From positions 28,293 through 61,936 of the forward strand of contig NZ_KE386840.1 in NCBI RefSeq assembly GCF_000429025.1: DNA of 33,644 nt, in the 5' to 3' direction. This stretch comes from Actinospineispora spinosispora DSM 44797. GTDB taxonomy: Bacteria; Actinomycetota; Actinomycetes; Mycobacteriales; Pseudonocardiaceae. The position numbers were made by a program, and so were the translations under genes. The notes below the pieces were generated by a model, which was not told where the DNA came from, searched no databases, and saw only the letters and a program-made list of their open reading frames with translations. Shown in pieces: positions 16,410-23,718 of this stretch; position 1 is the first letter of the stretch; each line of letters opens with the position of its first letter.

Positions 16410-17090
16410 CTAGCGTTCTTCCTCGCCGAACGCGGGCGGGGTCGTCGTCTGGTAGATGCTGGTCAGCCAGACCTGCAGCAACACGTCGACCACGTGGTCC
16501 TCGGAGACCGCGGGCGGCTCGCCCGAGTACGTGGCGAGCAGCGCGCGCTCGTTCATCAGGTTCAACACGGTGGCCAGCTCGTCGGCGGGCACACCGTCCG
16601 GCGCCGCGCCGCGCGCCCGCTCGAACTGGATCGCCTCGCTGGTGCGCTGGATCCAGTGGCCCAGCACCGTCGACCACAGCGCGCGGACCTCGCTGTTCGT
16701 CGCGCCGGCCTGTGCGATGGCCAGCGTCACGGCGCGATGCGCGCGGAAGGTCTGGAAGTAGGCGTCGATCGCATGGCGCCAGTGCGTGGCCGGGCCACCT
16801 TCGCCCGGCGGGATGGCCGCGATGCCGGAGATCGAGTCGGCCTCCGCCGCGACCCGCTCGACCAGCGTCAGAAGGACCGCGTCCTTCGACGGGAAGTAGA
16901 AGTAGAACGTGGGCCGGGAGATGCCGGCGCCGCGCGCCAGGTCGTCGATGGAGATCTCGCTCAGCGGCCGCTCATCGAGCAGTCGTTCCGCCGTGGTCAG
17001 GATGGCCAGCTCACGGTCGTCGCCGGACGGGCGCGAGCTGCGCCGGCTACGGGACGGGCGTGATTTGCCGGTGGCGGGCAGCGGGGACAT
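16410..17090 (-). CDS. ethR: EthR-like TetR-family repressor
   Basis: The 226-residue protein matches what I remember of Mycobacterium tuberculosis EthR over long stretches: RPSGDDRELAIL before helix 1, the helix-turn-helix DLARGAGISRPTFYFYFPSK, and ELATVLNLMNERALLATYSGE in the ligand domain. EthR represses the divergent monooxygenase gene ethA by cooperative binding of several dimers. The ATG at 17090 has TATGGT 7 nt upstream, suiting a leaderless transcript; an in-frame ATG at 17102 would add four residues. The basic tail SRPSRSRRSSR before the HTH is longer than usual. The gene ends 14 bp from a perfect 60-bp palindrome. Confidence 0.9.
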   Translation of the reverse strand: MSPLPATGKSRPSRSRRSSRPSGDDRELAILTTAERLLDERPLSEISIDDLARGAGISRPTFYFYFPSKDAVLLTLVERVAAEADSISGIAAIPPGEGGPATHWRHAIDAYFQTFRAHRAVTLAIAQAGATNSEVRALWSTVLGHWIQRTSEAIQFERARGAAPDGVPADELATVLNLMNERALLATYSGEPPAVSEDHVVDVLLQVWLTSIYQTTTPPAFGEEER

Positions 17091-17108
17091 GTCCGTGACC
17101 ATACACGA

Positions 17109-17162
17109 TGTCGAAGTTCTCGACAGTGTGTTGACTAGATCGACGCATGGTTGATAGCGTCG
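17109..17162. promoter_or_regulatory. Probable EthR operator
   Basis: The gap between ethR and ethA contains repeated TCGA and TTGA half-sites: TGTCGA, TCTCGACA, TTGACT, TCGACG and GTTGATAGCGT. The last element and the spacing resemble the 55-bp M. tuberculosis EthR operator as I remember it. Identity over the full site was not computed. The site would cover the promoters of both genes and allow EthR to repress ethA and itself. Confidence 0.65.
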
Positions 17163-17202
17163 CCTCAACAAGGCACCCGTCGTCAAGCTGTCAGGGGAAG
17201 TC

Positions 17203-18705
17203 ATGACCGTGGAACACGTTGATGTGTTGATCGTCGGTGCTGGTCTTTCCGGCATCGGCGCCGCCTGCCACCTGCGGCAGGAATGTCCGGGCAAGACCTT
17301 CGCGATCCTCGAGTCGCGTGATGCGATCGGCGGGACCTGGGACCTGTTCCGCTACCCCGGGGTGCGGTCCGACTCGGACATGTTCACCCTCGGCTACCAG
17401 TTCCGCCCGTGGACCGACCCCAAGACGCTCGCCGACGGCGGGTCGATCCGTGAGTACGTCAAGAACACGGCCAGCGAGTACGGCGTGGACAAGGCCATCC
17501 GGTTCGGCCACAAGGTCGTCCGCGCCGAGTGGTCGTCGGAGACCGCGCGGTGGACCGTCGAGGCCGAGCACGGCACCGAGAAGGTCGTGCTGACCTGCTC
17601 GTTCCTGTTCGCCAACTCCGGCTACTACCGCTACGACCAGGGCTACACCCCGGACTTCCCCGGCGCCGAGGAGTTCACCGGACAGGTCGTGCACCCGCAG
17701 CACTGGCCGGAGGACCTCGACTACGCGGGCAAGCGCGTCGTGGTGATCGGCAGTGGGGCCACCGCGGTCACCCTCGTGCCGGCCATGGCCGAGCAGGCCG
17801 GCCACGTCACCATGCTGCAGCGTTCGCCCACCTACATCGCCTCACTACCGGCGGTCGACGCACTGGCCCAGCAGCTGCACAAGGTGCTGCCGAGCCGGCT
17901 GGCATACCCCATCCTGCGGTGGAAGAACGTGTTCGTGCTGACCGCGAGCTTCCAGCTCAGCCGCCGCCTGCCCGGGCTGATGAAGTCCATCCTGCGCAAG
18001 GGCGCCCAGATGCAGCTGCCCGACGGCTACGACGTCGACAAGCACTTCACGCCGCACTACAACCCGTGGGACCAGCGGCTGTGCGTCGTCCCGGACGGTG
18101 ACCTGTTCAAGTCGATCCGCTCCGGCAAGGCGTCCGTGGTCACCGACCACATCGAACGGTTCACCCCGAACGGCATCCGGCTGAGGTCCGGCGAGGAGCT
18201 CGAGGCGGACATCATCGTCACCGCGACCGGGCTCAACCTGCTGCCGGTCGGTGGGCTGTCGATGTCGGTCGACGGCCGCGAGGTCGAGCTGGGCAAGACG
18301 GTCGCCTACAAGGGCATGATGCTGTCCGGTGTGCCGAACTTCGCGCTCACCATCGGCTACACGAACGCGTCCTGGACGCTCAAGGCCGACCTGGTCAGCC
18401 AGTACGTGTGCCGGCTGCTCAACCACATGGACGCGACCAGCAGGCAGATCTGCACGCCGCTGCCGCCCAGCGGCGACCAGGATCTGATCCCGCTCGTCGA
18501 CCTGAAGTCCGGGTACGTGCTGCGCAGCGTCGACGCCATGCCGAAGCAGGGCGCCGTCGCACCGTGGAAGCTGCACCAGAACTACGCCAGGGACCGCCTG
18601 CTGATGCTGCGCGGTTCGGTCGAGGACGAGGGCATGCGGTTCAGCTCCGCGGTACCCGCCGAGGCCGCCGTCGTGCGCCGCCCGGTAGTAGAGGCCGCCG
18701 GCTGA
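17203..18705 (+). CDS. ethA: EthA-like Baeyer-Villiger monooxygenase
   Basis: The 500-residue FAD/NADPH enzyme has GAGLSGIGAA (12-21) for FAD, the class B monooxygenase fingerprint FxGxxxHxxxW as FTGQVVHPQHW (158-168), and IGSGATAVTLVP (182-193) for NADPH. It agrees with remembered M. tuberculosis EthA in GGTWDLFRYPG, HPQHWPEDLDY, HYNPWDQRLC and AYKGMMLSG. EthA oxidises ketones to esters and S-oxidises thioamide drugs such as ethionamide. The ATG at 17203 has AGGGGAAG just upstream. It is divergent from ethR and followed by the two large cruciform repeats. Natural substrates are unknown; the nearby hydrolases could cleave ester products. Confidence 0.92.
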   Translation: MTVEHVDVLIVGAGLSGIGAACHLRQECPGKTFAILESRDAIGGTWDLFRYPGVRSDSDMFTLGYQFRPWTDPKTLADGGSIREYVKNTASEYGVDKAIRFGHKVVRAEWSSETARWTVEAEHGTEKVVLTCSFLFANSGYYRYDQGYTPDFPGAEEFTGQVVHPQHWPEDLDYAGKRVVVIGSGATAVTLVPAMAEQAGHVTMLQRSPTYIASLPAVDALAQQLHKVLPSRLAYPILRWKNVFVLTASFQLSRRLPGLMKSILRKGAQMQLPDGYDVDKHFTPHYNPWDQRLCVVPDGDLFKSIRSGKASVVTDHIERFTPNGIRLRSGEELEADIIVTATGLNLLPVGGLSMSVDGREVELGKTVAYKGMMLSGVPNFALTIGYTNASWTLKADLVSQYVCRLLNHMDATSRQICTPLPPSGDQDLIPLVDLKSGYVLRSVDAMPKQGAVAPWKLHQNYARDRLLMLRGSVEDEGMRFSSAVPAEAAVVRRPVVEAAG

Positions 18706-19013
18706 CCCCTCTCCGTGAGTGGCAAGTGGTTCTACCCCGAAGGGGCGCCGAAGGCGTAGCAACCCTGGGCACTCACGACACGCTTTTCGTCGTGAGTGCC
18801 CAGGGTTGCTATAGGACCACTTGCCACTCACGAAAGCCGGGGCACACGGGGATCAGCACGTCAGGGCTGCACGTAGGTCGGAGTGCGCTGCCTCGGGGTC
18901 CCTCGTGAGTGCCGAGGGCGCCTATAGCCGCTCTACGCACTCACGACGGAAAAGCTGTCGTGAGTGCGTAGAGCGGCTACCGCTTCGCGGCCCCTGCGGG
19001 GTAGACGCCCTCA
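18706..19013. other. Gene-free interval holding two large multibranch repeats
   Basis: This 308-bp gap between convergent ethA and a TetR gene is almost filled by two 119-bp structured repeats in opposite orientation. They are separated by 71 bp of unremarkable sequence (18833-18903). No gene is seen in it, although the repeats contain short open frames that begin with GTGAGTGG. Confidence 0.85.
18714..18832 (+). repeat. Four-way-junction repeat, copy A (CGTGAGTG family)
   Basis: Every base outside four loops can pair. P1 is 21 bp (18714-18734 with 18812-18832), with one U.G pair. P2 is CCCC-GAA-GGGG (18735-18745). P3 is CGCC-GAA-GGCG (18746-18756). P4 is 23 perfect bp (18757-18779 with 18789-18811) around a 9-nt loop, ACGCTTTTC. 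No unpaired base sits at the junction. The feet are CGTGAGTGGC and GCCACTCACG, and the tip of P4 repeats CACTCACGAC/GTCGTGAGTG. Copy C at 18904-19022 has identical stem and loop lengths. It begins 8 bp after the ethA stop and probably also acts as a terminator. Confidence 0.88.
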
Positions 19014-19022
19014 TCACTCACG
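18904..19022 (-). repeat. Four-way-junction repeat, copy C (CGTGAGTG family)
   Basis: Read on the minus strand, P1 pairs 19002-19022 with 18904-18924 (one A.G mismatch, two U.G). P2 is CCCC-GCA-GGGG (18991-19001). P3 is CCGC-GAA-GCGG (18980-18990). P4 is 23 perfect bp (18957-18979 with 18925-18947) with the loop AGCTTTTCC. All lengths equal those of copy A, while stem bases differ with matching changes: four pairs in P1, five in P4 and two in P3. Its outer arm overlaps the last codons of the TetR gene and supplies that gene's stop. Confidence 0.88.
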
Positions 19023-19670
19023 AGGAGGGGGTGCCGCTAGGCCCTGGCGGGCTATCAGTTGGGCGGTGTTGATGACGCTGCGCAGTGAGCCTCTGCTCGG
19101 GTTCCACCACTCGGTCGCCCAGTTCAGGCCGCCGAGGACGAGCATGCGCGCGGCCCGGACGTCGAGCTCGGGGTGCAGCTCACCGGCCTCGCGGGCGTCG
19201 TCGATCAGCTTGCGCCACACGTCGCCGTAGGCACGTTGCTCGGCCAGCTGGCGCTCGCGCATGTCGGCGGGCAGCTGCGGACCGTAGCGGAACGCGGCCG
19301 AGGCGTGGTCGGACAGCCGCAGCAGGATCTCCAGGTGCGCGCCCACCGCCACGCAGATCAGGTCCAGCTTGGACGCGGTCTCCGGCTGTGCGGCGACGGC
19401 GTCGGTGACGTGTTCCAGCGCCCGGGTCATCCCCTGGACGACGACCGCCTCGATGAGTTCCTCACGCGACGCGAAGTAGTAGTACAGCGCCGGTGCCTGG
19501 ACGTGCGCGAGCTCGGCGATGTCGGACAGTCGAGTGCCGGCGTAGCCGTTCTGGTTGAGCACCTTCGCCGCGGCGTCGAGGATCCGCTCCCTGGTCCGAG
19601 CCGATTTCGACTGCTCGCTGCGGACCGGCTCACTCGGCGGTGCTGAACGCTGTTTTGGCACGCGAGGCAT
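19014..19670 (-). CDS. TetR-family transcriptional regulator
   Basis: The 218-residue protein has a TetR DNA-binding domain: RERILDAAAKVLNQNGYAGTRLSDIAELAHVQAPALYYYFASREELIEAVV at residues 27-77, with the HTH ending in ALYYYFASRE. The C-terminal part is an effector domain of unknown ligand, with conserved-looking LGGLNWATEWWNP. It is divergent from the acyl-CoA dehydrogenase gene, with a 66-bp AT-rich gap, so it probably represses that gene and perhaps others with the same motif. The last residues (PRE and stop) are encoded by the foot of structured repeat C, so the native 3' end may have been replaced. The N-terminus (PKQRSAPPSEPVRSEQ) is longer than usual. Confidence 0.85.
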   Translation of the reverse strand: MPRVPKQRSAPPSEPVRSEQSKSARTRERILDAAAKVLNQNGYAGTRLSDIAELAHVQAPALYYYFASREELIEAVVVQGMTRALEHVTDAVAAQPETASKLDLICVAVGAHLEILLRLSDHASAAFRYGPQLPADMRERQLAEQRAYGDVWRKLIDDAREAGELHPELDVRAARMLVLGGLNWATEWWNPSRGSLRSVINTAQLIARQGLAAPPPRE

Positions 19671-19720
19671 CCTAATGTCGCACTAACGATGAGGGACGAT
19701 CAACCGAATCTTTCGAATCT

Positions 19721-19736
19721 ATGTTAAATTTAGCAT
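19721..19736. promoter_or_regulatory. AT-rich dyad and -10 element before the acyl-CoA dehydrogenase gene
   Basis: ATGTTAAATTTAGCAT is a dyad with one mismatched pair around TAAATTTA. It contains TAAATT (19725-19730), which ends exactly 6 nt before the GTG start. It is thus both a plausible -10 for a leaderless transcript and a plausible site for the divergent TetR protein. Confidence 0.45.
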
Positions 19737-20882
19737 GTGCGCAGAGATCTCTACACCGATGACCACGAGCAGTACCGGGAGTCCGTCCGCGAGTTCGTGG
19801 CCCGCGAGGTCACGCCGCATCTGACCCGGTGGGACGAGCAACGCATGATCGACCGCGAGGTGTTCGCGGCGGCGGTCAAGCAGGGCGTCTACGGGCTGGA
19901 GATCCCGGCGGAGCACGGTGGGTCCGGTGAGTCCGACTACCGGTACCGGATGATCGTCAACGAGGAGCTGTCCGCCGCCGGCGCGACGTCGCTCAACATG
20001 ACGTTCGGTCTGCAGGACGATCTGGTGCTGCACTACCTCATCGATCTGGGCAACGCCGAGCAGAGCGCGCGGTGGCTGCCCCGGTTCGCCACCGGTGAGT
20101 ACATCGGCGCACTGGCGATGACCGAGCCCGGCACCGGTAGCGACCTGCGCGGCATGCAGACCGTCGCGGTCGCCGACGGTGACGGGTGGCGGCTGTCCGG
20201 TTCGAAGACGTTCATCAGCAGTGGCATCTCGGCCGACGTCGTGGTCGTGGCGGCGCGCACCGACGCGGTGGATGGCGGGTTCAGCCTGTTCGTCGTCGAG
20301 AAGGACATGCCCGGCTTCGAGCGCGGCCGCAAGCTGGACAAGGTCGGCCTGCACGCCCAGGACACGGCCGAGCTGTTCTTCGACGAGGTCGCCATTCCTC
20401 GGCGGAACCTGCTGGGGGAGGAGGGCAAGGGGCTGCGCTACCTGATGGCGCACCTTCCCCGCGAGCGCCTCGGCATCGTGGCCAGCGCCTACACCGGCGC
20501 GCGCGCCGTGTTCGAGCTGACCAGGACGTACTGCTTCGACCGGCATGCATTCGGCCGGCCGATCGGCGACTTCCAGCACACCCGGTTCGTGCTCGCCGAG
20601 ATGGCGACCGAGCTCGACGTGGCAGAGGCGTATGTCGACAAGCAGGTCACCGCGTACAACGCGGGGGAGCTGACCGCGACCGACGCGGCCAAGGGCAAGT
20701 GGTGGCTCAGCGAGCTGCAGAAACGGGTCGTCGACCAGTGCGTGCAGCTGCACGGCGGTTACGGCTACATGATGGAGTACCCGGTCGCCAGGGCCTTCGT
20801 GGACAGCCGCATCCAGACCATCTACGGCGGCACGACGGAGATCATGAAGGAGCTCATCGGCCGCGAGCTCGCCCCCCGCTAA
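19737..20882 (+). CDS. Acyl-CoA dehydrogenase
   Basis: The 381-residue flavoenzyme is of usual length. It has the FAD/substrate motif ALAMTEPGTGSDL (125-137), the middle-domain DKVGLHAQDTAELFFDEV (201-218), and the C-terminal QLHGGYGYMMEYPVARAFVD. The medium-chain catalytic position in the YEGT motif is glycine here (IYGGTTEIM, Gly364), so the base must lie elsewhere. Glu243 in LPRERLGIV is the best candidate, as in isovaleryl- and long-chain-type enzymes. It introduces a 2,3-double bond into an acyl-CoA and passes electrons to ETF. The GTG start at 19737 has no ribosome site but has TAAATT 6 nt before it. It is divergent from a TetR gene and convergent with an FAD oxidoreductase. Confidence 0.88.
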   Translation: MRRDLYTDDHEQYRESVREFVAREVTPHLTRWDEQRMIDREVFAAAVKQGVYGLEIPAEHGGSGESDYRYRMIVNEELSAAGATSLNMTFGLQDDLVLHYLIDLGNAEQSARWLPRFATGEYIGALAMTEPGTGSDLRGMQTVAVADGDGWRLSGSKTFISSGISADVVVVAARTDAVDGGFSLFVVEKDMPGFERGRKLDKVGLHAQDTAELFFDEVAIPRRNLLGEEGKGLRYLMAHLPRERLGIVASAYTGARAVFELTRTYCFDRHAFGRPIGDFQHTRFVLAEMATELDVAEAYVDKQVTAYNAGELTATDAAKGKWWLSELQKRVVDQCVQLHGGYGYMMEYPVARAFVDSRIQTIYGGTTEIMKELIGRELAPR

Positions 20883-20886
20883 ACCC

Positions 20887-20930
20887 CGTGAGTGGCGAGT
20901 GGTCCTCTGGGACCACTCGCCACTCACGGT
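20887..20930. terminator. Simple hairpin of the CGTGAGTG family between convergent genes (copy D)
   Basis: A perfect 20-bp stem with a 4-base loop TCTG. The left arm is CCGTGAGTGGCGAGTGGTCC. The foot matches P1 of the multibranch copies, but no P2, P3 or P4 is present. It lies 4 bp from each stop of the convergent acyl-CoA dehydrogenase and FAD enzyme genes, an ideal bidirectional terminator position. Confidence 0.85.
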
Positions 20931-20933
20931 CGT

Positions 20934-22232
20934 TCACCTGGGGAAACGCTCGGTGAGCTTGTCGACCACGATCTTGGCGGTCTCCGCGCAGGCGGTCGTG
21001 CCGCCGTTGGCGTACTCCTTGACCGCGTCGCCGACGTTGAACAGGTTCGGGATCGGTGTGTCGTGCGGCAGGTCGAAACCGGCGACGGCGCGCTGCGGCG
21101 GCCAGTCGTCACGCATGACGGCGACCGAGACGATCTTCGCCTCGTCGAAGCCGGGGACCTCGTCGCGCAGGTCGGCCATGAGCAGCTCGGTCTCGGCCTC
21201 GGTGTCGAAGTCGCCGACAGCCGGCTTGGGCACCGAGGTACCCGCGTACAGGTGCCAGCCGGGCGGCGCCATCTCCGGGCAGGTCGCGGTGAAGTTGGCG
21301 ACGTAGACGAGCCTGCGGGTCTTGCCGAAGCTGGTCAGGCCGGGAGCGTCGAGCAGGGGACGCTCGCTGGCGAAGTTCACCGTGATCATGCCGCACGGCT
21401 TGAGCTTCTCCCGGAGGTCGGCCGTGTAGCCGTCGGGCAGCGCGTCCTCGGGGCACATGTCGGCCGTCGCCGCCGGGCCCGCGTTGCTGATCACGAACCG
21501 GCAGCTGATCTCGACGGTCTCGCCGTCGCGCTCGATGACCGCGCCGGTGACCTGGCCATCGGTCACCCGCAGCTCGTCGACCTGGGAGGACAGCCAGACC
21601 TCACCACCGTGCAGCGGCAGGTAGTCGGCCAGTGCCTGCCACGGGCCGATCGTTCCGTCGGGGCAGAACCCGAACTTCTTGAACGCGCTCTTGCGGGTGA
21701 AGTAGGTGAGGAACACCTTGGCGGGCAGTTCCTCGGAGCCGACCGCGAACACCGAGCCGCACATGTTGCGGAACACCCCGTGCACGGTCTCGTTCTTGGT
21801 GTACCTGCCGACCCAGTCGGCGAGGCTGAGCTGGTCCTCCGGCAACCCGTCGTCATGGCGGGCCGCGCCGAGCCCGCTGACCAGCTTGGCGCCCTGGCGG
21901 GTCAGCTTGCTGAGCAGCATGCCCCAGCCGCCGCCGGTGATGTCCATGGTCTTGCCGCCGATCCGGTACATCAGCGGCGGCGACGGCCTGCGCACGTTGT
22001 ACTCGACGCCGAGCTCGGCGAAGGTCTGCTCGGTGATGCCGCCGAGCTCCAGCACGATGGCGCCGTTATTGATCTTGAAGCCGTCGACGTCGTGCGTGGA
22101 GGCCCGGCCGCCGACCTGGTCGAGTCGTTCGACGACGAGCGTGCGGTAGCCCTGATGGGCCAGGCGCGCCGCGGCGCACAGTCCGCCGACGCCCGCGCCG
22201 ATCACCAGTGCGTCGAAGCTGGGTGAAGTCAT
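20934..22232 (-). CDS. Phytoene-desaturase-like FAD-dependent oxidoreductase
   Basis: The 432-residue protein begins with a full FAD dinucleotide-binding fold (VIGAGVGGLCAAARLAHQGYRTLVVERLDQVGGRAST, residues 10-46). It closes with the second FAD motif PNLFNVGDAVKEYANGGTTACAETAKIV. This layout belongs to the CrtI/phytoene dehydrogenase and retinol saturase-like superfamily, which desaturates, saturates or isomerises isoprenoid or long-chain substrates. No carotenoid gene is nearby. It begins with ATG and has TAAATT 7 nt upstream, so it may be leaderless. It is divergent from the MatB-like gene. Substrate unknown. Confidence 0.8.
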   Translation of the reverse strand: MTSPSFDALVIGAGVGGLCAAARLAHQGYRTLVVERLDQVGGRASTHDVDGFKINNGAIVLELGGITEQTFAELGVEYNVRRPSPPLMYRIGGKTMDITGGGWGMLLSKLTRQGAKLVSGLGAARHDDGLPEDQLSLADWVGRYTKNETVHGVFRNMCGSVFAVGSEELPAKVFLTYFTRKSAFKKFGFCPDGTIGPWQALADYLPLHGGEVWLSSQVDELRVTDGQVTGAVIERDGETVEISCRFVISNAGPAATADMCPEDALPDGYTADLREKLKPCGMITVNFASERPLLDAPGLTSFGKTRRLVYVANFTATCPEMAPPGWHLYAGTSVPKPAVGDFDTEAETELLMADLRDEVPGFDEAKIVSVAVMRDDWPPQRAVAGFDLPHDTPIPNLFNVGDAVKEYANGGTTACAETAKIVVDKLTERFPR

Positions 22233-22260
22233 AAATTCTAATTTAGATAAAAAACTCCAG
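22233..22260. promoter_or_regulatory. AT-rich dyad in the FAD enzyme/matB divergent gap
   Basis: TCTAA-T-TTAGA is a perfect 5-bp dyad around one base, inside a stretch that stands out from its GC-rich surroundings. On the minus strand TAAATT lies 7 nt before the FAD enzyme start. The shared TAA-TTTAG core with the dyad at 19721-19736 hints that one regulator could serve both sites. Confidence 0.35.
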
Positions 22261-22296
22261 TGCGGTCAAGGTGCGGTCGCCCGGCGGTGCCCGACG

Positions 22297-22302
22297 TAGG
22301 GT
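22297..22302 (+). promoter_or_regulatory. Candidate -10 element for the MatB-like gene
   Basis: TAGGGT fits TANNNT and ends exactly 6 nt before the GTG start at 22309, consistent with a leaderless mRNA. Confidence 0.4.
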
Positions 22303-22308
22303 GGCCGG

Positions 22309-23718
22309 GTGACGGAACCCGGCTCCCTGTTCGGCCAGACCGACCGAGGCGACGACCGCGCCGCGCTCACCGTGGGCGAGGTGACCCTGCGCAGGACCGA
22401 GCTGTTCGGTGCCGCCGCCGCGGTCGCCGAGCGCGTGCACGGCGCCCCGGTCGTCGCCGTCCACGCCGATGCCAGCGCCTCCACGGTCGTCGCCATCCTC
22501 GGCTGTCTGCTGGCCGGTGTCCCGGTGGTTCCGGTGCCGCCGGACTCCGGGCCGAAGGAGCTGGCGCACATCATCCGCGACTCAGGCGCGACGGTGTGGC
22601 TGGGCGAGGGCTCACCCGGTGAGGCGGGCCCCGAGGTCGTGCCGGTCGATCTCGCCGCGCGCTCCATGGCCACCCACCCCGCGCCGGACGCCGCGTCGAC
22701 CGCAATGATCATGTACACCTCGGGGACCACCGGCAGCCCCAAAGGCGTCGTGATGTCGCACGGCGCTCTCGCCGCCGGTCTCGACGGGCTGGCCGAGGCG
22801 TGGTCGTGGACGGCTCAGGACGTCCTGGTGCACGGTCTTCCGCTGTTCCACGTGCACGGGTTGATCCTCGGCGTCCTTGGCCCGCTACGGGTGGGCAGCC
22901 CGCTCGTGCACACCGAGCGCCCGCGCCCGGCGGGCTACGCCTCGGCGGCCGCCGGACACGGCGGGACGATCTTCTTCGGCGTCCCCACGGTGTGGTCGCG
23001 CATCGCCGCGGAACCGGACTGTGCCCGCGCGCTGAGCACGGCACGGTTGCTGGTGTCCGGCAGCGCGGCGCTGCCACCCTCGGTGTTCCGCGACGTCGCC
23101 GCGCTGGCCGGTCAGCCCCCGGTCGAGCGGTACGGGATGACCGAGACGATGATCACCGTCGCGGTGCGTTCGGACGGTGAGCGTCGGCCCGGCTGGGTCG
23201 GGGTACCGATCGACGGCGTCGAGACCAGGGTCGTGGATGACGCCGGGGTACCGGTCGTCCGGGACGGCGAGACGATCGGTGACCTGCAGGTCCGTGGTCC
23301 GTGTCTGTTCGACGGCTACCTCGGGCGGCCGGAGACGACCGCCGAGAGCTGGACCGAGGACGGCTGGTTCCGCACGGGCGATGCCGCCGTGCTCGACGAG
23401 GTCGGATACCACCGGATCGTCGGCCGGCGCTCGTCGGACCTGATCAAGAGTGGCGGGTATCGGATCGGGGCCGGAGAGGTGGAGGCCGCTCTCCTGGACC
23501 ACCCGGCGGTGGCCGAGGCCGCCGTTGTCGGCGTGCCGGATCCGGACCTCGGGCAGCGGATCGTGGCCTACGTCGTCGCCGAGGGCGCCGGCGAGGCCGA
23601 TCTGATCAGCCATGTGGCGTCGCAGCTCTCGGTGCACAAGCGGCCCCGGGAGGTACGGCTCGTGGAGTCGCTGCCCCGGAATGCGATGGGGAAGGTCCAG
23701 AAGGCTCGTCTCGTCTAG
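22309..23718 (+). CDS. matB: Malonyl-CoA/methylmalonyl-CoA synthetase-like ligase
   Basis: The 469-residue adenylate-forming enzyme has A3 MYTSGTTGSPKGVVMSH (135-151), A5 ERYGMTETM, A8 GRRSSDLIKSGGYRIGAGEVE and the catalytic Lys462 in NAMGKVQK. The run DVLVHGLPLFHVHGLILGVL, FFGVPTVWSRIA, LLVSGSAALP and SDLIKSGGY closely follows Streptomyces MatB as I remember it, and the length suits that family. MatB makes malonyl- or methylmalonyl-CoA from the free diacid, supplying polyketide or fatty acid synthesis or salvaging malonate. No polyketide synthase is in the window. It has a GTG start and probably a leaderless transcript. A short-chain acyl-CoA ligase is the alternative. Confidence 0.8.
   Translation: MTEPGSLFGQTDRGDDRAALTVGEVTLRRTELFGAAAAVAERVHGAPVVAVHADASASTVVAILGCLLAGVPVVPVPPDSGPKELAHIIRDSGATVWLGEGSPGEAGPEVVPVDLAARSMATHPAPDAASTAMIMYTSGTTGSPKGVVMSHGALAAGLDGLAEAWSWTAQDVLVHGLPLFHVHGLILGVLGPLRVGSPLVHTERPRPAGYASAAAGHGGTIFFGVPTVWSRIAAEPDCARALSTARLLVSGSAALPPSVFRDVAALAGQPPVERYGMTETMITVAVRSDGERRPGWVGVPIDGVETRVVDDAGVPVVRDGETIGDLQVRGPCLFDGYLGRPETTAESWTEDGWFRTGDAAVLDEVGYHRIVGRRSSDLIKSGGYRIGAGEVEAALLDHPAVAEAAVVGVPDPDLGQRIVAYVVAEGAGEADLISHVASQLSVHKRPREVRLVESLPRNAMGKVQKARLV

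Noticed and set aside
18714..18832. Integron attC site
   Set aside because: No integrase, no R/L box core sites such as GTTRRRY at the ends, and the repeats sit at gene ends in both orientations without cassette order.
18714..19022. Short proteins starting at GTGAGTGG (MSGxWS...) within the repeats
   Set aside because: They are translations of the palindrome arms. The base changes follow pairing rather than codons, so RNA or DNA structure explains them better than coding.
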